DNA of 64,000 nt from Alteromonas macleodii (GCF_903772925.1 NZ_LR812090.1:2810333-2874332); one strand, 5' to 3'. Positions 1-8,894 are shown, counted from the stretch's first letter. A program made the numbers and translations. Notes: a model not told the origin generated them from the sequence alone.

Positions 1-631
1 TGTAGTCGTTATCTTGGAAAACATCGATTTGAGGGATAACGTTAAAGGCAATTTGTCGACTAAATGACTCTGACTTCACTTCACGAGCATTTAGCAAACC
101 CGCAGTTTGTTTAGCCAGCTCTTCCATGGCCTCTTTACCTGCACCAGACACTGACTGGTAGGTACACACGTTAATACGGTCAATACCAACAGCTTCTTGT
201 ATTGGTTGAAGTGCTACTAACATTTGAATAGTTGAGCAGTTTGGGTTCGCAATTATGTTTCTATTGCGAAACTCTGCCAGTGCATGCGCGTTAACTTCTG
301 GCACTACAAGAGGGATATCAGGCTCGTAACGAAACTCTGAAGTATTGTCGATTACAATACAGCCTTCTTCTGCTGCTAGCGGCGCAAATTTTGCTGAGAT
401 ACTTCCACCGGCTGAGAAAAAACCTAATTGTACTAATGACCAATCGAAGTCGTCAGCATCTAATACTTCAATGTCTTCGCCTTTAAACGATACAGTACTA
501 CCAGCTGAACGTTTACTGGCAAGCGGATACAAACGGTTTACCGGAAAGTCTCGCTCTTCTAATAGTTCAATCATGGTTTGGCCCACTAAACCAGTGGCAC
601 CAAGTACCGCTACGTCAAACGCTTGCGACAT
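1..631 (-). CDS. asd: Aspartate-semialdehyde dehydrogenase, 3' end cut by window edge
   Basis: Reduces aspartyl phosphate to aspartate semialdehyde with NADPH, in the cytoplasmic lysine/threonine/methionine/DAP pathway. The 210 codons present start with ATG at 629-631 and read MSQAFDVAVLGATGLVGQTM, an NADP-binding Rossmann start (GATGLVG, about residues 11-17). The catalytic cysteine is visible in NPNCST (Cys132), followed by the SVSGAGKEA segment. That cysteine argues for a true Asd rather than a catalytically dead Usg-like paralogue. The gene lies 29 bp downstream of pdxB on the same strand, matching the pdxB-usg/asd order of enterobacteria, so co-transcription is likely. The C-terminal part lies outside the window. 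The family identity is clear; only the choice between asd and usg naming is open. Confidence 0.93.
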   Translation of the reverse strand, partial: MSQAFDVAVLGATGLVGQTMIELLEERDFPVNRLYPLASKRSAGSTVSFKGEDIEVLDADDFDWSLVQLGFFSAGGSISAKFAPLAAEEGCIVIDNTSEFRYEPDIPLVVPEVNAHALAEFRNRNIIANPNCSTIQMLVALQPIQEAVGIDRINVCTYQSVSGAGKEAMEELAKQTAGLLNAREVKSESFSRQIAFNVIPQIDVFQDNDY

Positions 632-660
632 AATGCTTTATGCTCCTAATAAAAAAATAT

Positions 661-1869
661 CTAAACCAGACTAACGGAAAAGCCTAGTTTGGTGAAAGTG
701 TTTTGAATTTGTTTGCTGGTGTTCTTTGGCAATTGTAACTCATAGGCGCTGCACTCGCGACGTACTCTGTATTGCTTGCGCAGTGCAGAAAACGTATTCG
801 CTACATCAGAATTCGTCTTTTCGTTATTTTTTGATGTTGTTGAAAAAGCGTTTCGCGTTATTTCGTCATCAATAGCGACATCGTACACCTTGTGAAATAC
901 TGCTGTAAGATCTTCAACCGATAAGCGAGATGCTTCTGGCGATGCTAAATCACCGTTTATTGGGCTGGTCTTATCTAGAAAGTCGCTGAGCTCTTTATCT
1001 GGTGCTGTACCCACTACCTCACATATTTGCTCGTAAATCATTTGTGTACCGCGCACTTTGCCTTCAACAGAGTGACCCGCAATATGTGGCGTAACGAACC
1101 AAACATGGTCAAATAACGCTGTGTTTATTGCGGGCTCATTATCAAATACATCGAGCACCACCGTTGGCGCCTGTTCTTGTTGAAGCAGGTTAAGTAGCGC
1201 TTCTTCATCTATAACCTCACCCCGACATGCATTGATAAGCAGCTGGTCAGGTGTTAATGCTTCAAGAAAAGTCTGGTCGATCATCTGATACGTGGGATAG
1301 TCGCCGCCTTTAATGAAAGGCACATGAAGCGAGACAACGTCGCACGTTGCAATTTGTGCTAAATCTACAAACGACTGACCGTTGTGCTGTGTTTTACCAG
1401 TACTTGCTAACGCTTGTTGTAGCGGAGGGTCGTACAAGCAGTGTTTAACATCAATTGCCGTTAAAATACGTGATAGCGCGCTTCCCACGTTACCGGCCCC
1501 TACTATACCTACTGTCGCATTGTACAAGTCGAGCTTTTGGGCTTTTTGTGCATGTAATAAAACACTTAATACGTACTCAGCAACTGCAACGGCATTACAC
1601 CCTGCTGCGCTGCTATGCACAATACCAACCTTGTCTAGATGTATTTTATCTAGATGATTGGTTCCTGCCGTTGCTGTGGTAACAAACTTAAGCTTGTTAG
1701 CGTTCGTTAACAGTTCAGGGGTAACCTTGGTGGTAGAACGCAGCGCAAGAATATCAACATCGCACAACATCTCTGGCACAAGAGACTGCCAAGCATAGGT
1801 TTCAACTTGACCTACGCTGTTAAGGTAATCTGTGCCAAAAGGAATGGTATCTTCAAGAAGTATTTTCAT
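661..1869 (-). CDS. pdxB: Erythronate-4-phosphate dehydrogenase
   Basis: Oxidises 4-phospho-D-erythronate in de novo pyridoxal 5'-phosphate synthesis; cytoplasmic. It is a D-2-hydroxyacid dehydrogenase: NAD-binding GAGNVG at residues 124-129, then the catalytic Arg216 (NACRGEVID), Glu245 (DVFDNEP) and His262 (TPHIAGHS). These are spaced as in E. coli PdxB with a constant offset of 8. The C-terminal third matches the PdxB dimerisation region but carries a polar insertion around residues 340-360 (SKNNEKTNSD), which explains 402 aa against about 380 in E. coli. It starts with ATG at 1869 and asd follows after 29 bp, so the two probably form one operon. Confidence 0.95.
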   Translation of the reverse strand: MKILLEDTIPFGTDYLNSVGQVETYAWQSLVPEMLCDVDILALRSTTKVTPELLTNANKLKFVTTATAGTNHLDKIHLDKVGIVHSSAAGCNAVAVAEYVLSVLLHAQKAQKLDLYNATVGIVGAGNVGSALSRILTAIDVKHCLYDPPLQQALASTGKTQHNGQSFVDLAQIATCDVVSLHVPFIKGGDYPTYQMIDQTFLEALTPDQLLINACRGEVIDEEALLNLLQQEQAPTVVLDVFDNEPAINTALFDHVWFVTPHIAGHSVEGKVRGTQMIYEQICEVVGTAPDKELSDFLDKTSPINGDLASPEASRLSVEDLTAVFHKVYDVAIDDEITRNAFSTTSKNNEKTNSDVANTFSALRKQYRVRRECSAYELQLPKNTSKQIQNTFTKLGFSVSLV

Positions 1870-2109
1870 GGCGCTAAGTGTACCTTAAGTTAGGCTTTTA
1901 GTAACCTAGCGCCCTTAATTTACTTGCTTTTAATTGGCTTTAATTTACGTCATTTAATACAGGGTTGGCTGCAATATTTAAGATAAGGCCGAAATACAAA
2001 CAATCTGTTTAAAACGATAGCTTTTATGATAAGAGCTATTAGCCTAGTTCTTTTTTGCCTACCTCACCATTGTAGAGTTTTCTGTTAGATAACGTTTAAC
2101 TTCAAACCA

Positions 2110-2865
2110 TTACTTATCGTATCCAGGGAAGCGACGCTCAACGCGACGTTTAATACCTGGCCATGCCAGTGACCCACCCGCTTGCCTGGTAACTTGCTCG
2201 GCTTGTGCGCGAATACCCTCAAGAATTGCCGAGTGAATAGGAATCAACGGCTTACCTGTAGCCTGGGCTTTTAGCTGAATTTCACAGGCGCGCTGCATAA
2301 TAAACATAAACAAAAAGGCATCTGGAATATTATCAGCACAGGTTAAAAGCCCGTGATTGCGCAAAATCATAAATTGAGTATCGCCAAGGTCGCGAACCAG
2401 CCGAGCTTTTTCTTCTGGGTTCAACGCCACCCCTTCATAGGCATGATAAGAAAGGGACGCCAGTGGAAAAAGGGACTGCTGCGAGTAAGGCTGTAGACCG
2501 TCCTCTAAAATGGAAACCGCCACGCCTTCTGCTGTGTGCAAATGCAAAACGCATTTGGCATCGTCACGTGCCTCATGAACTGCGCTGTGAATAGTAAAAC
2601 CTGCAGGGTTAATATTGTACTCGCTTTCCATTACTTTGTTACCGTGCAAGTCAACTTTTACCAAACTTGATGCAGTAACCTCATCAAACATTAAACCGTA
2701 AGGGTTAATTAAAAAATGATGGTCAGGCCCTGGTACACGAGCGGAAATGTGAGTAAAAATAAGGTCATCCCAACCATACATAGCAACCGCACGGTAACAC
2801 GCGGCAAGGTCAACACGGGTTTGCCATTCTTCACTGCTTACCTTCGACTTTACTGAATCTGTCAT
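2110..2865 (-). CDS. Class II aldolase/adducin family protein
   Basis: A 251-residue protein of the class II aldolase/adducin fold, a zinc-dependent aldolase/decarboxylase scaffold. Visible metal-site elements are HLH at residues 108-110 (CVLHLHTAEG) and His171 in ILRNHGLL, with FTHISAR near residue 38 as the family's N-terminal motif. The substrate cannot be read from sequence; many relatives of this length are annotated only as class II aldolase/adducin proteins. It is divergent from the Crp/Fnr regulator at 3054, with a palindrome in the shared 188-bp promoter region, so control by that regulator is a reasonable inference. No signal peptide is seen. Confidence 0.85.
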   Translation of the reverse strand: MTDSVKSKVSSEEWQTRVDLAACYRAVAMYGWDDLIFTHISARVPGPDHHFLINPYGLMFDEVTASSLVKVDLHGNKVMESEYNINPAGFTIHSAVHEARDDAKCVLHLHTAEGVAVSILEDGLQPYSQQSLFPLASLSYHAYEGVALNPEEKARLVRDLGDTQFMILRNHGLLTCADNIPDAFLFMFIMQRACEIQLKAQATGKPLIPIHSAILEGIRAQAEQVTRQAGGSLAWPGIKRRVERRFPGYDK

Positions 2866-3019
2866 AGCTTTACTCTTTTTATATCTAAAATGATTCCATT
2901 GAGATTTGTCGTTTTAGACTTGTCAGCCCCTTTCTGGAGGCTCCTCACCTTAAGCGCTCAATGAAACTTCTATTTACTTTCTCTTACCGCCTACATTACG
3001 CGCAGTAATTGCTATACAC

Positions 3020-3035
3020 TGTCGGATATACGACA
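3020..3035. promoter_or_regulatory. Crp/Fnr-type operator candidate, TGTCG-N6-CGACA
   Basis: A perfect 5-bp inverted repeat, TGTCG-GATATA-CGACA, has exactly the arm-spacer-arm geometry of CRP/FNR sites (TGTGA-N6-TCACA). It ends 18 bp before the ATG of the Crp/Fnr-family gene and lies in the divergent promoter region shared with the class II aldolase. Autoregulation by the encoded protein is inferred. Confidence 0.55.
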
Positions 3036-3053
3036 TTGTAAGTGATTTGTTAA

Positions 3054-3743
3054 ATGGAAAAATTTAAACCTGTTCTGGCTGGCTCTACTTGGTTTAGCGC
3101 GATCCCTTCTTATTTACAGGAGGCTATGTTCGAAAAGATGCGCCTTAAGCATTTAAAAGCAGGACAGCAATTGCATGCCAAAGGTGAAGACGGTGTAGGT
3201 TTCTATGGTGTGTGCGAAGGCCGCTTAAGAGTTGTGACCGTGGGAGTAGACGGCCGAGAAATGCTATTTGCGTTGCTGGGGCCCGGCACCTGGTTTGGTG
3301 AAATATCAATGTTCGACGACCTCCCTCGTACCCACGACAACTTCTGTGAAACGAACTCCACCGTTGCTATTATTCAAAAAAACGCGTTTAAGGCATTACT
3401 TGAGCAGTACCCAGAATTATATCCGCATTTTACTCGCCTTTTATGCACGCGAGTGCGCAGTGCGTTTCAGTTTATTGACTCAAGCGCAGGGCTTAGCCTC
3501 AAACACCAGCTGGTGAAGCGGCTATTAATGCTTACCACCAGCTATGGCCAGCATTTACCTAAAAACAACGCGATTACACTCACCCTTTCGCAGGAGTCTT
3601 TGGCGCAAATGATAAATAGCAGTAGGCAAACGGTTAATCAGCTTTTAGGTGAGCTTGAAAGTGAAGGTTTACTGAAACGCCATTACGGGAAAATCTCTAT
3701 TCCCGAGCCAGATACTTTATTTAGTCGTTACCAGTTTATTTGA
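3054..3743 (+). CDS. Crp/Fnr family transcriptional regulator
   Basis: A 229-residue regulator with a cyclic-nucleotide-binding-type beta-roll (about residues 15-125; GTWFGEISMFDD is the conserved PBC-like stretch) and a C-terminal Crp-type winged helix (about 150-215; recognition region SQESLAQMINSSRQTVNQLL). It lacks the N-terminal cysteine cluster of FNR, so an oxygen-sensing Fe-S cluster is unlikely. The effector is unknown; several PBC residues needed for cAMP cannot be confirmed by eye. The ATG start lies 18 bp after a TGTCG-N6-CGACA palindrome, suggesting autoregulation and control of the divergent aldolase gene. Confidence 0.9.
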   Translation: MEKFKPVLAGSTWFSAIPSYLQEAMFEKMRLKHLKAGQQLHAKGEDGVGFYGVCEGRLRVVTVGVDGREMLFALLGPGTWFGEISMFDDLPRTHDNFCETNSTVAIIQKNAFKALLEQYPELYPHFTRLLCTRVRSAFQFIDSSAGLSLKHQLVKRLLMLTTSYGQHLPKNNAITLTLSQESLAQMINSSRQTVNQLLGELESEGLLKRHYGKISIPEPDTLFSRYQFI

Positions 3744-3773
3744 CCGAAATAATTAGCTGAATCGCTCAAGAGT

Positions 3774-4733
3774 TTGTGGAATATTATTGAAAGCGCAAAA
3801 ACGCAAAGAAAGGGAAAGTTCGCATTGAAAATTTTATCTGTCAGCATAGTTTTGCTTTTCATGGTTGGTTTTGTTTATCAGTCATATTCAAGCTATGTCG
3901 ATTCCACCTCTTTTGACAAGCGTGGAGAAATGATAGATATCGATGGCTACAGCCTGTATGTCGAGGATATTGGAACAGGAAAAGTTACCGTTATTTTTGA
4001 TGCTGGTATAGGTGATGACTCATCAGTCTGGAATAAAGTAGCAGAGGAAGTCTCACAGTTTTCTCGGGTCATTACCTATGATAGAGCTGGCCTTGGATGG
4101 AGTGAAAAAAGCCCGCACGAGAGAACCAGTAAAACTATTGTCTCTGAACTTCATTTGGTTCTAGAAAAGAAAGACATTACTGCACCAATAATCCTTGTAG
4201 GCCATTCATTTGGCGGGGTAAACATGCAACGCTATGCCCTCACCTATCCCGAATATATAGCCGCTTTGGTGTTGGTAGACTCTGCCCATGAAGATCAGAT
4301 AGATGAGATGCCTCAAACGAATTCTCTTCAAAAATATCTATTCAAATTTGGAATGTGGGCAGCCCCTGTCGGTATTCCCAGATTGTATCTTTCCAACACT
4401 AATCCAGAAGAAAAAGCCAAAAAAAGTACAACCAAACATCAATATACCAGCTTAGATGAAGCCGAATACTTTCCAAGAAGTCTTAGTGAATTAAATGAAT
4501 TAACGCCTAACTTTGGCAATTTGCCTTTGGTGGTGGTTGCACGCAATAAAGCATCTTCTGAAATCGATAATACCAAAACTAGAGATTTGGTATGGGCGAC
4601 TTTGCAGGAAGACATTGCCGCTCGCTCTACCGATAGCACAATTGTTTTTTCAGGGGAACGACAGCATTCTATTCACAAAAGGCAGCCAGAAATTGTTATT
4701 GAAGCAATCCAAAAATTAGCTGAAAAGCTTTAA
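3774..4733 (+). CDS. Membrane-anchored alpha/beta hydrolase
   Basis: A serine hydrolase of the alpha/beta fold. The nucleophile motif GHSFGG is at residues 143-148 (Ser145), preceded by the oxyanion-type segment FDAGIGDDSSVW and by YDRAGLGWS. The likely catalytic His is in ERQHSIHK near residue 298. One hydrophobic N-terminal segment (about residues 19-36) predicts an anchored or exported enzyme. The frame opens with TTG at 3774, and a TTG at about 3825 is a second candidate, so the exact start is uncertain. It lies 30 bp downstream of the Crp/Fnr gene on the same strand and may be co-transcribed with it. The substrate is unknown. Confidence 0.8.
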   Translation: MWNIIESAKTQRKGKFALKILSVSIVLLFMVGFVYQSYSSYVDSTSFDKRGEMIDIDGYSLYVEDIGTGKVTVIFDAGIGDDSSVWNKVAEEVSQFSRVITYDRAGLGWSEKSPHERTSKTIVSELHLVLEKKDITAPIILVGHSFGGVNMQRYALTYPEYIAALVLVDSAHEDQIDEMPQTNSLQKYLFKFGMWAAPVGIPRLYLSNTNPEEKAKKSTTKHQYTSLDEAEYFPRSLSELNELTPNFGNLPLVVVARNKASSEIDNTKTRDLVWATLQEDIAARSTDSTIVFSGERQHSIHKRQPEIVIEAIQKLAEKL

Positions 4734-4737
4734 GTAA

Positions 4738-4775
4738 TACTAGGATTCCGCCGTGGAATGCTTAGTAGTTATTTT
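4738..4775 (+). terminator. Hairpin after the alpha/beta hydrolase
   Basis: An imperfect stem, TACTAGGATTCC / GGAATGCTTAGTA, with loop GCCGT sits just after the stop codon, followed by a moderately T-rich stretch (AGTTATTTT). It is a probable but weak intrinsic terminator. Confidence 0.45.
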
Positions 4776-4951
4776 CCGGAAACTTAGAAATAACACAGTT
4801 GCCCTTTACTAATATTAGGGTGAGCTTACGATTTTACTTAGTTAGATATAGATTTGTACGTGACGCACTGTGTTGAGCAGTGCAACTTCGTTTCCGTCCT
4901 TAAGGTCTGCTTAAAACAAGGAGCGGACACCGAGTTTTTTGTTGGCTTGAT

Positions 4952-5239
4952 TTAGAGCCAGTCAACGACATCTTGCCCACCCCAAATTGCCATTATCTCA
5001 ACTTCAACACCATTGTATCGATAGTAAATACTGTCTGAGCCATAAGCGCAGCGTCTATACCCCTGTCGAATATGGTCAACTGATTGGTATGCCGATGGAT
5101 TACTCGCATTTTTTTTAAATGTCTGAAAAAAACCTTCGAAATACTTATCTGCTTGGAGTTCGCCAAATTCTACAAATCCATATGTATAAATACGCCTAAG
5201 ATCCTTTTTTGCATTCAGCGATAGCTTGTAGCTTTCCAT
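4952..5239 (-). CDS. RelE/ParE-family toxin
   Basis: A 95-residue toxin of the RelE/ParE superfamily. The N-terminal YKLSLNAKKDLRRIYTYGFVEFG, the central GYRRCAYGSDSIYYRY and the C-terminal IMAIWGGQDVVDWL are typical of ParE-like proteins. By family these act on gyrase (ParE) or on ribosome-bound mRNA (RelE); the sequence favours the ParE branch but does not settle the target. The ATG at 5237-5239 directly abuts the TAA of the antitoxin gene, so translation is probably coupled. The antitoxin-first order is usual for the family. Confidence 0.85.
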   Translation of the reverse strand: MESYKLSLNAKKDLRRIYTYGFVEFGELQADKYFEGFFQTFKKNASNPSAYQSVDHIRQGYRRCAYGSDSIYYRYNGVEVEIMAIWGGQDVVDWL

Positions 5240-5470
5240 TTATCTTTTTAACTCAGCCTTGAATTCTTTCAGCATATCTTCAGGCGATTGTTCAATGAAT
5301 CCGCTTCTCTCTGCGCTGACGAGCTTTTGATTGATTTCCTCAGCGCGTCTGGCCCGGCGAATCAAATCATTCACGAGTTCACTTTTGTTTGCATATTCTC
5401 GCGTATCTTCAACATGACTCTTGAGCCACGCATCATTTTTTTCGGTCAGAGTAATACTTTGACGAGGCAT
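5240..5470 (-). CDS. ParD-like ribbon-helix-helix antitoxin
   Basis: A short antitoxin that neutralises the adjacent ParE-like toxin and represses its own operon. The N-terminal RQSITLTEKNDAWLKSHV is the beta strand and first helix of a ribbon-helix-helix DNA-binding domain, followed by KSELVNDLIRRARR; the acidic, lysine-rich C-terminus would wrap the toxin. I chose the ATG at 5470 (MPRQS, 76 aa) because a GGAG ribosome-binding site lies 9-12 bases upstream. The longer reading frame would start inside the operator palindrome at 5495-5514. Confidence 0.85.
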   Translation of the reverse strand: MPRQSITLTEKNDAWLKSHVEDTREYANKSELVNDLIRRARRAEEINQKLVSAERSGFIEQSPEDMLKEFKAELKR

Positions 5471-5494
5471 GACATTTACTCCAATAGACATCAT

Positions 5495-5514
5495 CTGGTG
5501 CAATATTACACCAG
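5495..5514. promoter_or_regulatory. Operator palindrome of the ParDE-like module
   Basis: The 20-bp sequence CTGGTGCAATATTACACCAG is palindromic except at one base pair and lies 25 bp upstream of the antitoxin ATG, over the likely promoter. This is where a ribbon-helix-helix antitoxin would bind for autoregulation. Confidence 0.6.
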
Positions 5515-5520
5515 ACTTTG

Positions 5521-5990
5521 TTAAACATCAGCATTTTTTAATTTAGAGAAGACAAAAGCCACAATTATCAAAGTCAGCTTGAGTGACGGGTTAGTGTGCG
5601 CTGCCGAAGAATAGCCTATTCTGGCAAACGAAAAGCTATGAGTGTCCTTACCAAAGATGAATGCAGACGATTTTACTGTGAGTCTACTGGCCTTAAAGGT
5701 GGAGAAATTCACTTCCCCTAGGACCGCTTCACGTACTTTTCTGCCCTTCAGGAAGAATTGACTGGCACAAACAATGAGCAGACTTCCTACCGAGCGAAAT
5801 TTTAGTCAATGAGCGTTAAAAAAATGCGGCTCTTATTTTTTCCGTCGCTTTATTCGGTACAATGGCGCAGTACTTTGATTTTCGTATTAACCATCAAACG
5901 GTTTTCAAAGCACTATTCGTACGATATATACATAATTGCCTCACGCGCAAAAGCGAGGAAAATAGACCCCCCCCCCCCAACTTTTTGCCG
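5521..5990. other. Gene-free stretch with a C12 homopolymer
   Basis: About 470 bp between the toxin-antitoxin promoter and the end of the next gene. Short open frames on both strands (up to about 97 codons) show no recognisable motif or ribosome-binding site and are not called. A run of 12 C occupies 5967-5978, just beyond the stop codon of the minus-strand gene that ends at 5991. Confidence 0.5.
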
Positions 5991-6737
5991 TCACAGTGAA
6001 AGCGGCACAACCTTCTCTGCTATACACTTACCATTCATCATTTTTACGTTTTTCAGTATTGCTCTGTTAGCATATTTGTTGAGCTCAGCGCGAAACGCAT
6101 AAATTACACCTCTATCTATTACTGGGTCTATATATATTCTGTTTCCGCATTCATGCTTCGGATCCTTAACTGGCTTGCCGTCTTCATCCAGTAACCTGAA
6201 GAGAGCAAATTCCGGCATTAATTTGAGCATCGATACACGCATATCTCCTATGACATGATCGCCTGCCACAACGACTTTATCTTGCTGCGCTTTTTTTTGT
6301 TCTGCTTTCTTTTTGGCAACGTCTTCAGCGCTTGCCAGTACTTTAAACCCGGTAAAAGTGCATTGCAGACCACCAGCACCGTAATGTCGCTGAACACCAC
6401 TGAGTTCAATACTGGCACCCGCGTACTTATTAACAAAAGTAATATATTCTTCAGCGGTGTAACTCTCGTCTTTATAATACATTCTGCACGAGCGATAGCT
6501 GCTATTCCCTAAAAAAAGCTCTAAAGGGTATTGCGCCTTTAAGCCATAAGCCCGCGCCATATTTTCACGACTGCTATTGTACATTAAAGGTATTTCAGCA
6601 ATGCTCGTTTTACTAGCTAGTATTCCGCTTACGACCCCAACACTTTCCGAGCGTTTAATGCTGGAGTTATTAGCCAATGCATGTAAGGAAAAAAGTACCC
6701 AAACCACCACGAAAATCGATTTCTTATTAAATATCAT
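5991..6737 (-). CDS. Exported protein of unknown function
   Basis: I do not recognise this protein. From the ATG at 6737 (248 aa, MIFNKKSIFVVVWVLFSLHALA) it has a clear signal peptide with a probable cut after ALA, so it should be periplasmic or secreted. The mature part has four cysteines (in YRSCRMY, LQCTF, HECGN and GKCIA), which could form two disulfides, and a short Lys/Gln-rich linker near residues 140-152. I preferred this ATG to the one three codons upstream because an AGGA sequence lies about 8 bases before it, whereas it would directly abut the upstream ATG. No operon partner is evident. Confidence 0.65.
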   Translation of the reverse strand: MIFNKKSIFVVVWVLFSLHALANNSSIKRSESVGVVSGILASKTSIAEIPLMYNSSRENMARAYGLKAQYPLELFLGNSSYRSCRMYYKDESYTAEEYITFVNKYAGASIELSGVQRHYGAGGLQCTFTGFKVLASAEDVAKKKAEQKKAQQDKVVVAGDHVIGDMRVSMLKLMPEFALFRLLDEDGKPVKDPKHECGNRIYIDPVIDRGVIYAFRAELNKYANRAILKNVKMMNGKCIAEKVVPLSL

Positions 6738-7172
6738 ACTCAGCATCCTTGATGAAATTGTACAGCTTCAACTGATTATAAAGTGAACAAGTACTATATT
6801 CTACTCTTTGTTACAACTGTCTTTTTGATGACCTGATTCATTCAAAAAATGTTTGTGTTGGTATTTGTGAAACCTACGCCTGTTAGTATCTGAGGAAAAC
6901 TGCTTTTTTAGGCCAACTGATACTAAATAAATTCGTTATAAACTTAGTATATTTAGCAAATGATAGGAAATAGCAACCAAGTCAAAGTTAAAATAATAAG
7001 TACAAAAGCACTTTTGTCAGTGGGTAGTTAATAGAAAATATGTTTGCCTACAAATTCAAACAACTTTACTCTAACCTTTTCCTGTAAATAGTAATTGCGG
7101 TTTTCTGCAGCGTATTGAAGTTTGCTCTTCATCGGAAAAATTGAAAATAAGTGATAACAAGGAATCGTTATA
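6738..7172. other. AT-rich intergenic stretch
   Basis: About 430 bp between two divergent genes. It is AT-rich, with no supported coding frame, strong inverted repeat or RNA-like structure that I could see; it must hold both promoters. Confidence 0.4.
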
Positions 7173-8894
7173 ATGTCTAATTTTGCAGCACGTCTAGTCA
7201 TTGGTTTTCTACTATTGATTGGTTTATTCGCCTGCCAACCATCTTCAAAAACTGAAAAGCCTCTTAATAGCCCATCACAACAAACTATCGAGCTTGACCG
7301 ACTATTTGCCCAATTCGATGATATTAAAAAGCCTGGGGCCTCAGTTGCAGTTCTGCAGAATGGAGAGATTATATTTTCAAAAGGTTATGGTAGTGCAAAC
7401 CTAGAATACGATATACCTGTTACGCCAGAAACTATGTTTCACGTTGCATCTGTATCCAAGCAATTTACCGTATTCGCCATTCTTCTACTTGCAGAAGAAG
7501 GTAAGTTAAATTTCGATGATGACATACGACAATACATCCCAGAAGTGCCAGACTTTGGTCACACCATAACTTTACGACACTTAGCATCACATACAAGCGG
7601 CATGCGAGATCAATGGAATTTGTTGCGTATGGCTGGTTGGCGATTAGATGACGTAATCACTACCGAACACGTACTAAAAATAGTAGCCCGACAAAAAGAG
7701 CTAAACTTCAAACCGGGAGAAGAGTTTCTGTACTCAAATACCGGGTTTACACTATTAGCAGAGGTTGTTGCACGTGTTAGCGGTAAATCTTTTGCTCAAT
7801 TCACACAAGAAAGGCTGTTCACGCCATTGAATATGAGTAACAGCTTGTTTTATGACGACCATCAGAAGATCGTTAGCAATAGGGCCTACTCATACCAGCT
7901 CGATGGTAATGGTTACAAAAAAAGTGTGTTGAACTTTTCAAATGTTGGTGCAACCAGTTTGTTTACGACCGCAGAAGATCTGCTGAAATGGTCAGCTAAT
8001 TTTAGCGAACCGACTGTGGGTAGCCCTGCTATAATCGAGCAAATGAATACCCTTGCGTCCTTAAACAATGGAGAAACATTTGGTGGCGCATATGGGCAAT
8101 TTATTAGCTATTACAAAGGTACCAAATATATTCAGCATAGCGGCGGAGACGCAGGATTTCGTTCGTATTTGGCTCGATTCCCTAAACAAAATTTAGCAAT
8201 AGCAATATTGAATAATGGCGCAGACGCAAGGCCATGGGAATTGGCTCTACAAATTGCTGACAGACTTTTGGAGAAAGACACCCCTCCACCTCAGAACGCG
8301 ATTGCTAACGCATTTCTGGAGTCGATCTCACCTAAACAAATATCTGATTCTATTGAGTTAGATGAAGAGACACTCAATGCCTATGTGGGCCACTATTGGT
8401 ATGAACCAGAAGCGTACTCACGAGAGATTTATTTAGAAAACGGTAAACTAATGTATTCAAGAGGCCAAGACGACGTAAGCGTACTCGCTCCTATCAGCGA
8501 AAACACCTTTAAAATGCTGAATGTAGAGGGAGAGATTTATGTTGAGTTTACTAAAGATGACGATGAAAGCTTAATGACAGTGCAGGTAGACAATGTCGAT
8601 ACGTATGTGTCGGTTGGCTATACACCAGTCAAAATAACCAAAACCTGGTTATCGCAATTCGCCGGCAGTTACTTCAGCCCTGAGCTTTCTTCCACTTACC
8701 ACTTTTCACCGGAAAATAAACAACTAAAAATTTCTCATCACCGCCTAAACGACCATTATATTGCGCCAGTCAAAGGTGACTTTTTTAGCTCACAAGTTGG
8801 CGATATCCTATTTGAGCGCGATGTTCACGGTGAGGTGAATGGCTTCAGGATATCTAACGGTCGTGTTCGCAATCTTTATTTTAGAAAGCTCTAG
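7173..8894 (+). CDS. Serine beta-lactamase-like lipoprotein (class C / DD-peptidase family)
   Basis: A 573-residue lipoprotein. The signal peptide ends in LIGLFAC with lipobox Cys21. The beta-lactamase/transpeptidase-like domain (about residues 38-370) shows the SxxK nucleophile SVSK (Ser93-Lys96), YSN at 187-189 and HSGG at 322-325 in place of the class C KTG triad. Two further segments (about 385-465 and 475-573, each with a Y-V/A-G-x-Y start) resemble the C-terminal lipocalin-like domains common in this family. Relatives include esterases, D-aminopeptidases and DD-carboxypeptidases, so the substrate is open and true antibiotic hydrolysis is not implied. An ATG start with AAGGA upstream supports 7173. 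Confidence 0.85.
   Translation: MSNFAARLVIGFLLLIGLFACQPSSKTEKPLNSPSQQTIELDRLFAQFDDIKKPGASVAVLQNGEIIFSKGYGSANLEYDIPVTPETMFHVASVSKQFTVFAILLLAEEGKLNFDDDIRQYIPEVPDFGHTITLRHLASHTSGMRDQWNLLRMAGWRLDDVITTEHVLKIVARQKELNFKPGEEFLYSNTGFTLLAEVVARVSGKSFAQFTQERLFTPLNMSNSLFYDDHQKIVSNRAYSYQLDGNGYKKSVLNFSNVGATSLFTTAEDLLKWSANFSEPTVGSPAIIEQMNTLASLNNGETFGGAYGQFISYYKGTKYIQHSGGDAGFRSYLARFPKQNLAIAILNNGADARPWELALQIADRLLEKDTPPPQNAIANAFLESISPKQISDSIELDEETLNAYVGHYWYEPEAYSREIYLENGKLMYSRGQDDVSVLAPISENTFKMLNVEGEIYVEFTKDDDESLMTVQVDNVDTYVSVGYTPVKITKTWLSQFAGSYFSPELSSTYHFSPENKQLKISHHRLNDHYIAPVKGDFFSSQVGDILFERDVHGEVNGFRISNGRVRNLYFRKL

Noticed and set aside
345-674. 109-codon plus-strand open frame
   Set aside because: Antisense shadow of asd; the minus frame encodes clear Asd motifs including the catalytic cysteine.
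5521-6102. Open frames at 5521-5712 (minus) and 5809-6102 (plus)
   Set aside because: No motifs or good ribosome-binding sites; the plus frame reads through the C12 tract and overlaps the end of a better-supported gene.
7173-8894. Antibiotic-resistance beta-lactamase
   Set aside because: The SxxK, YxN and HxG motifs fit the wider serine hydrolase family, and the C-terminal extra domains point to a non-resistance peptidase or esterase.
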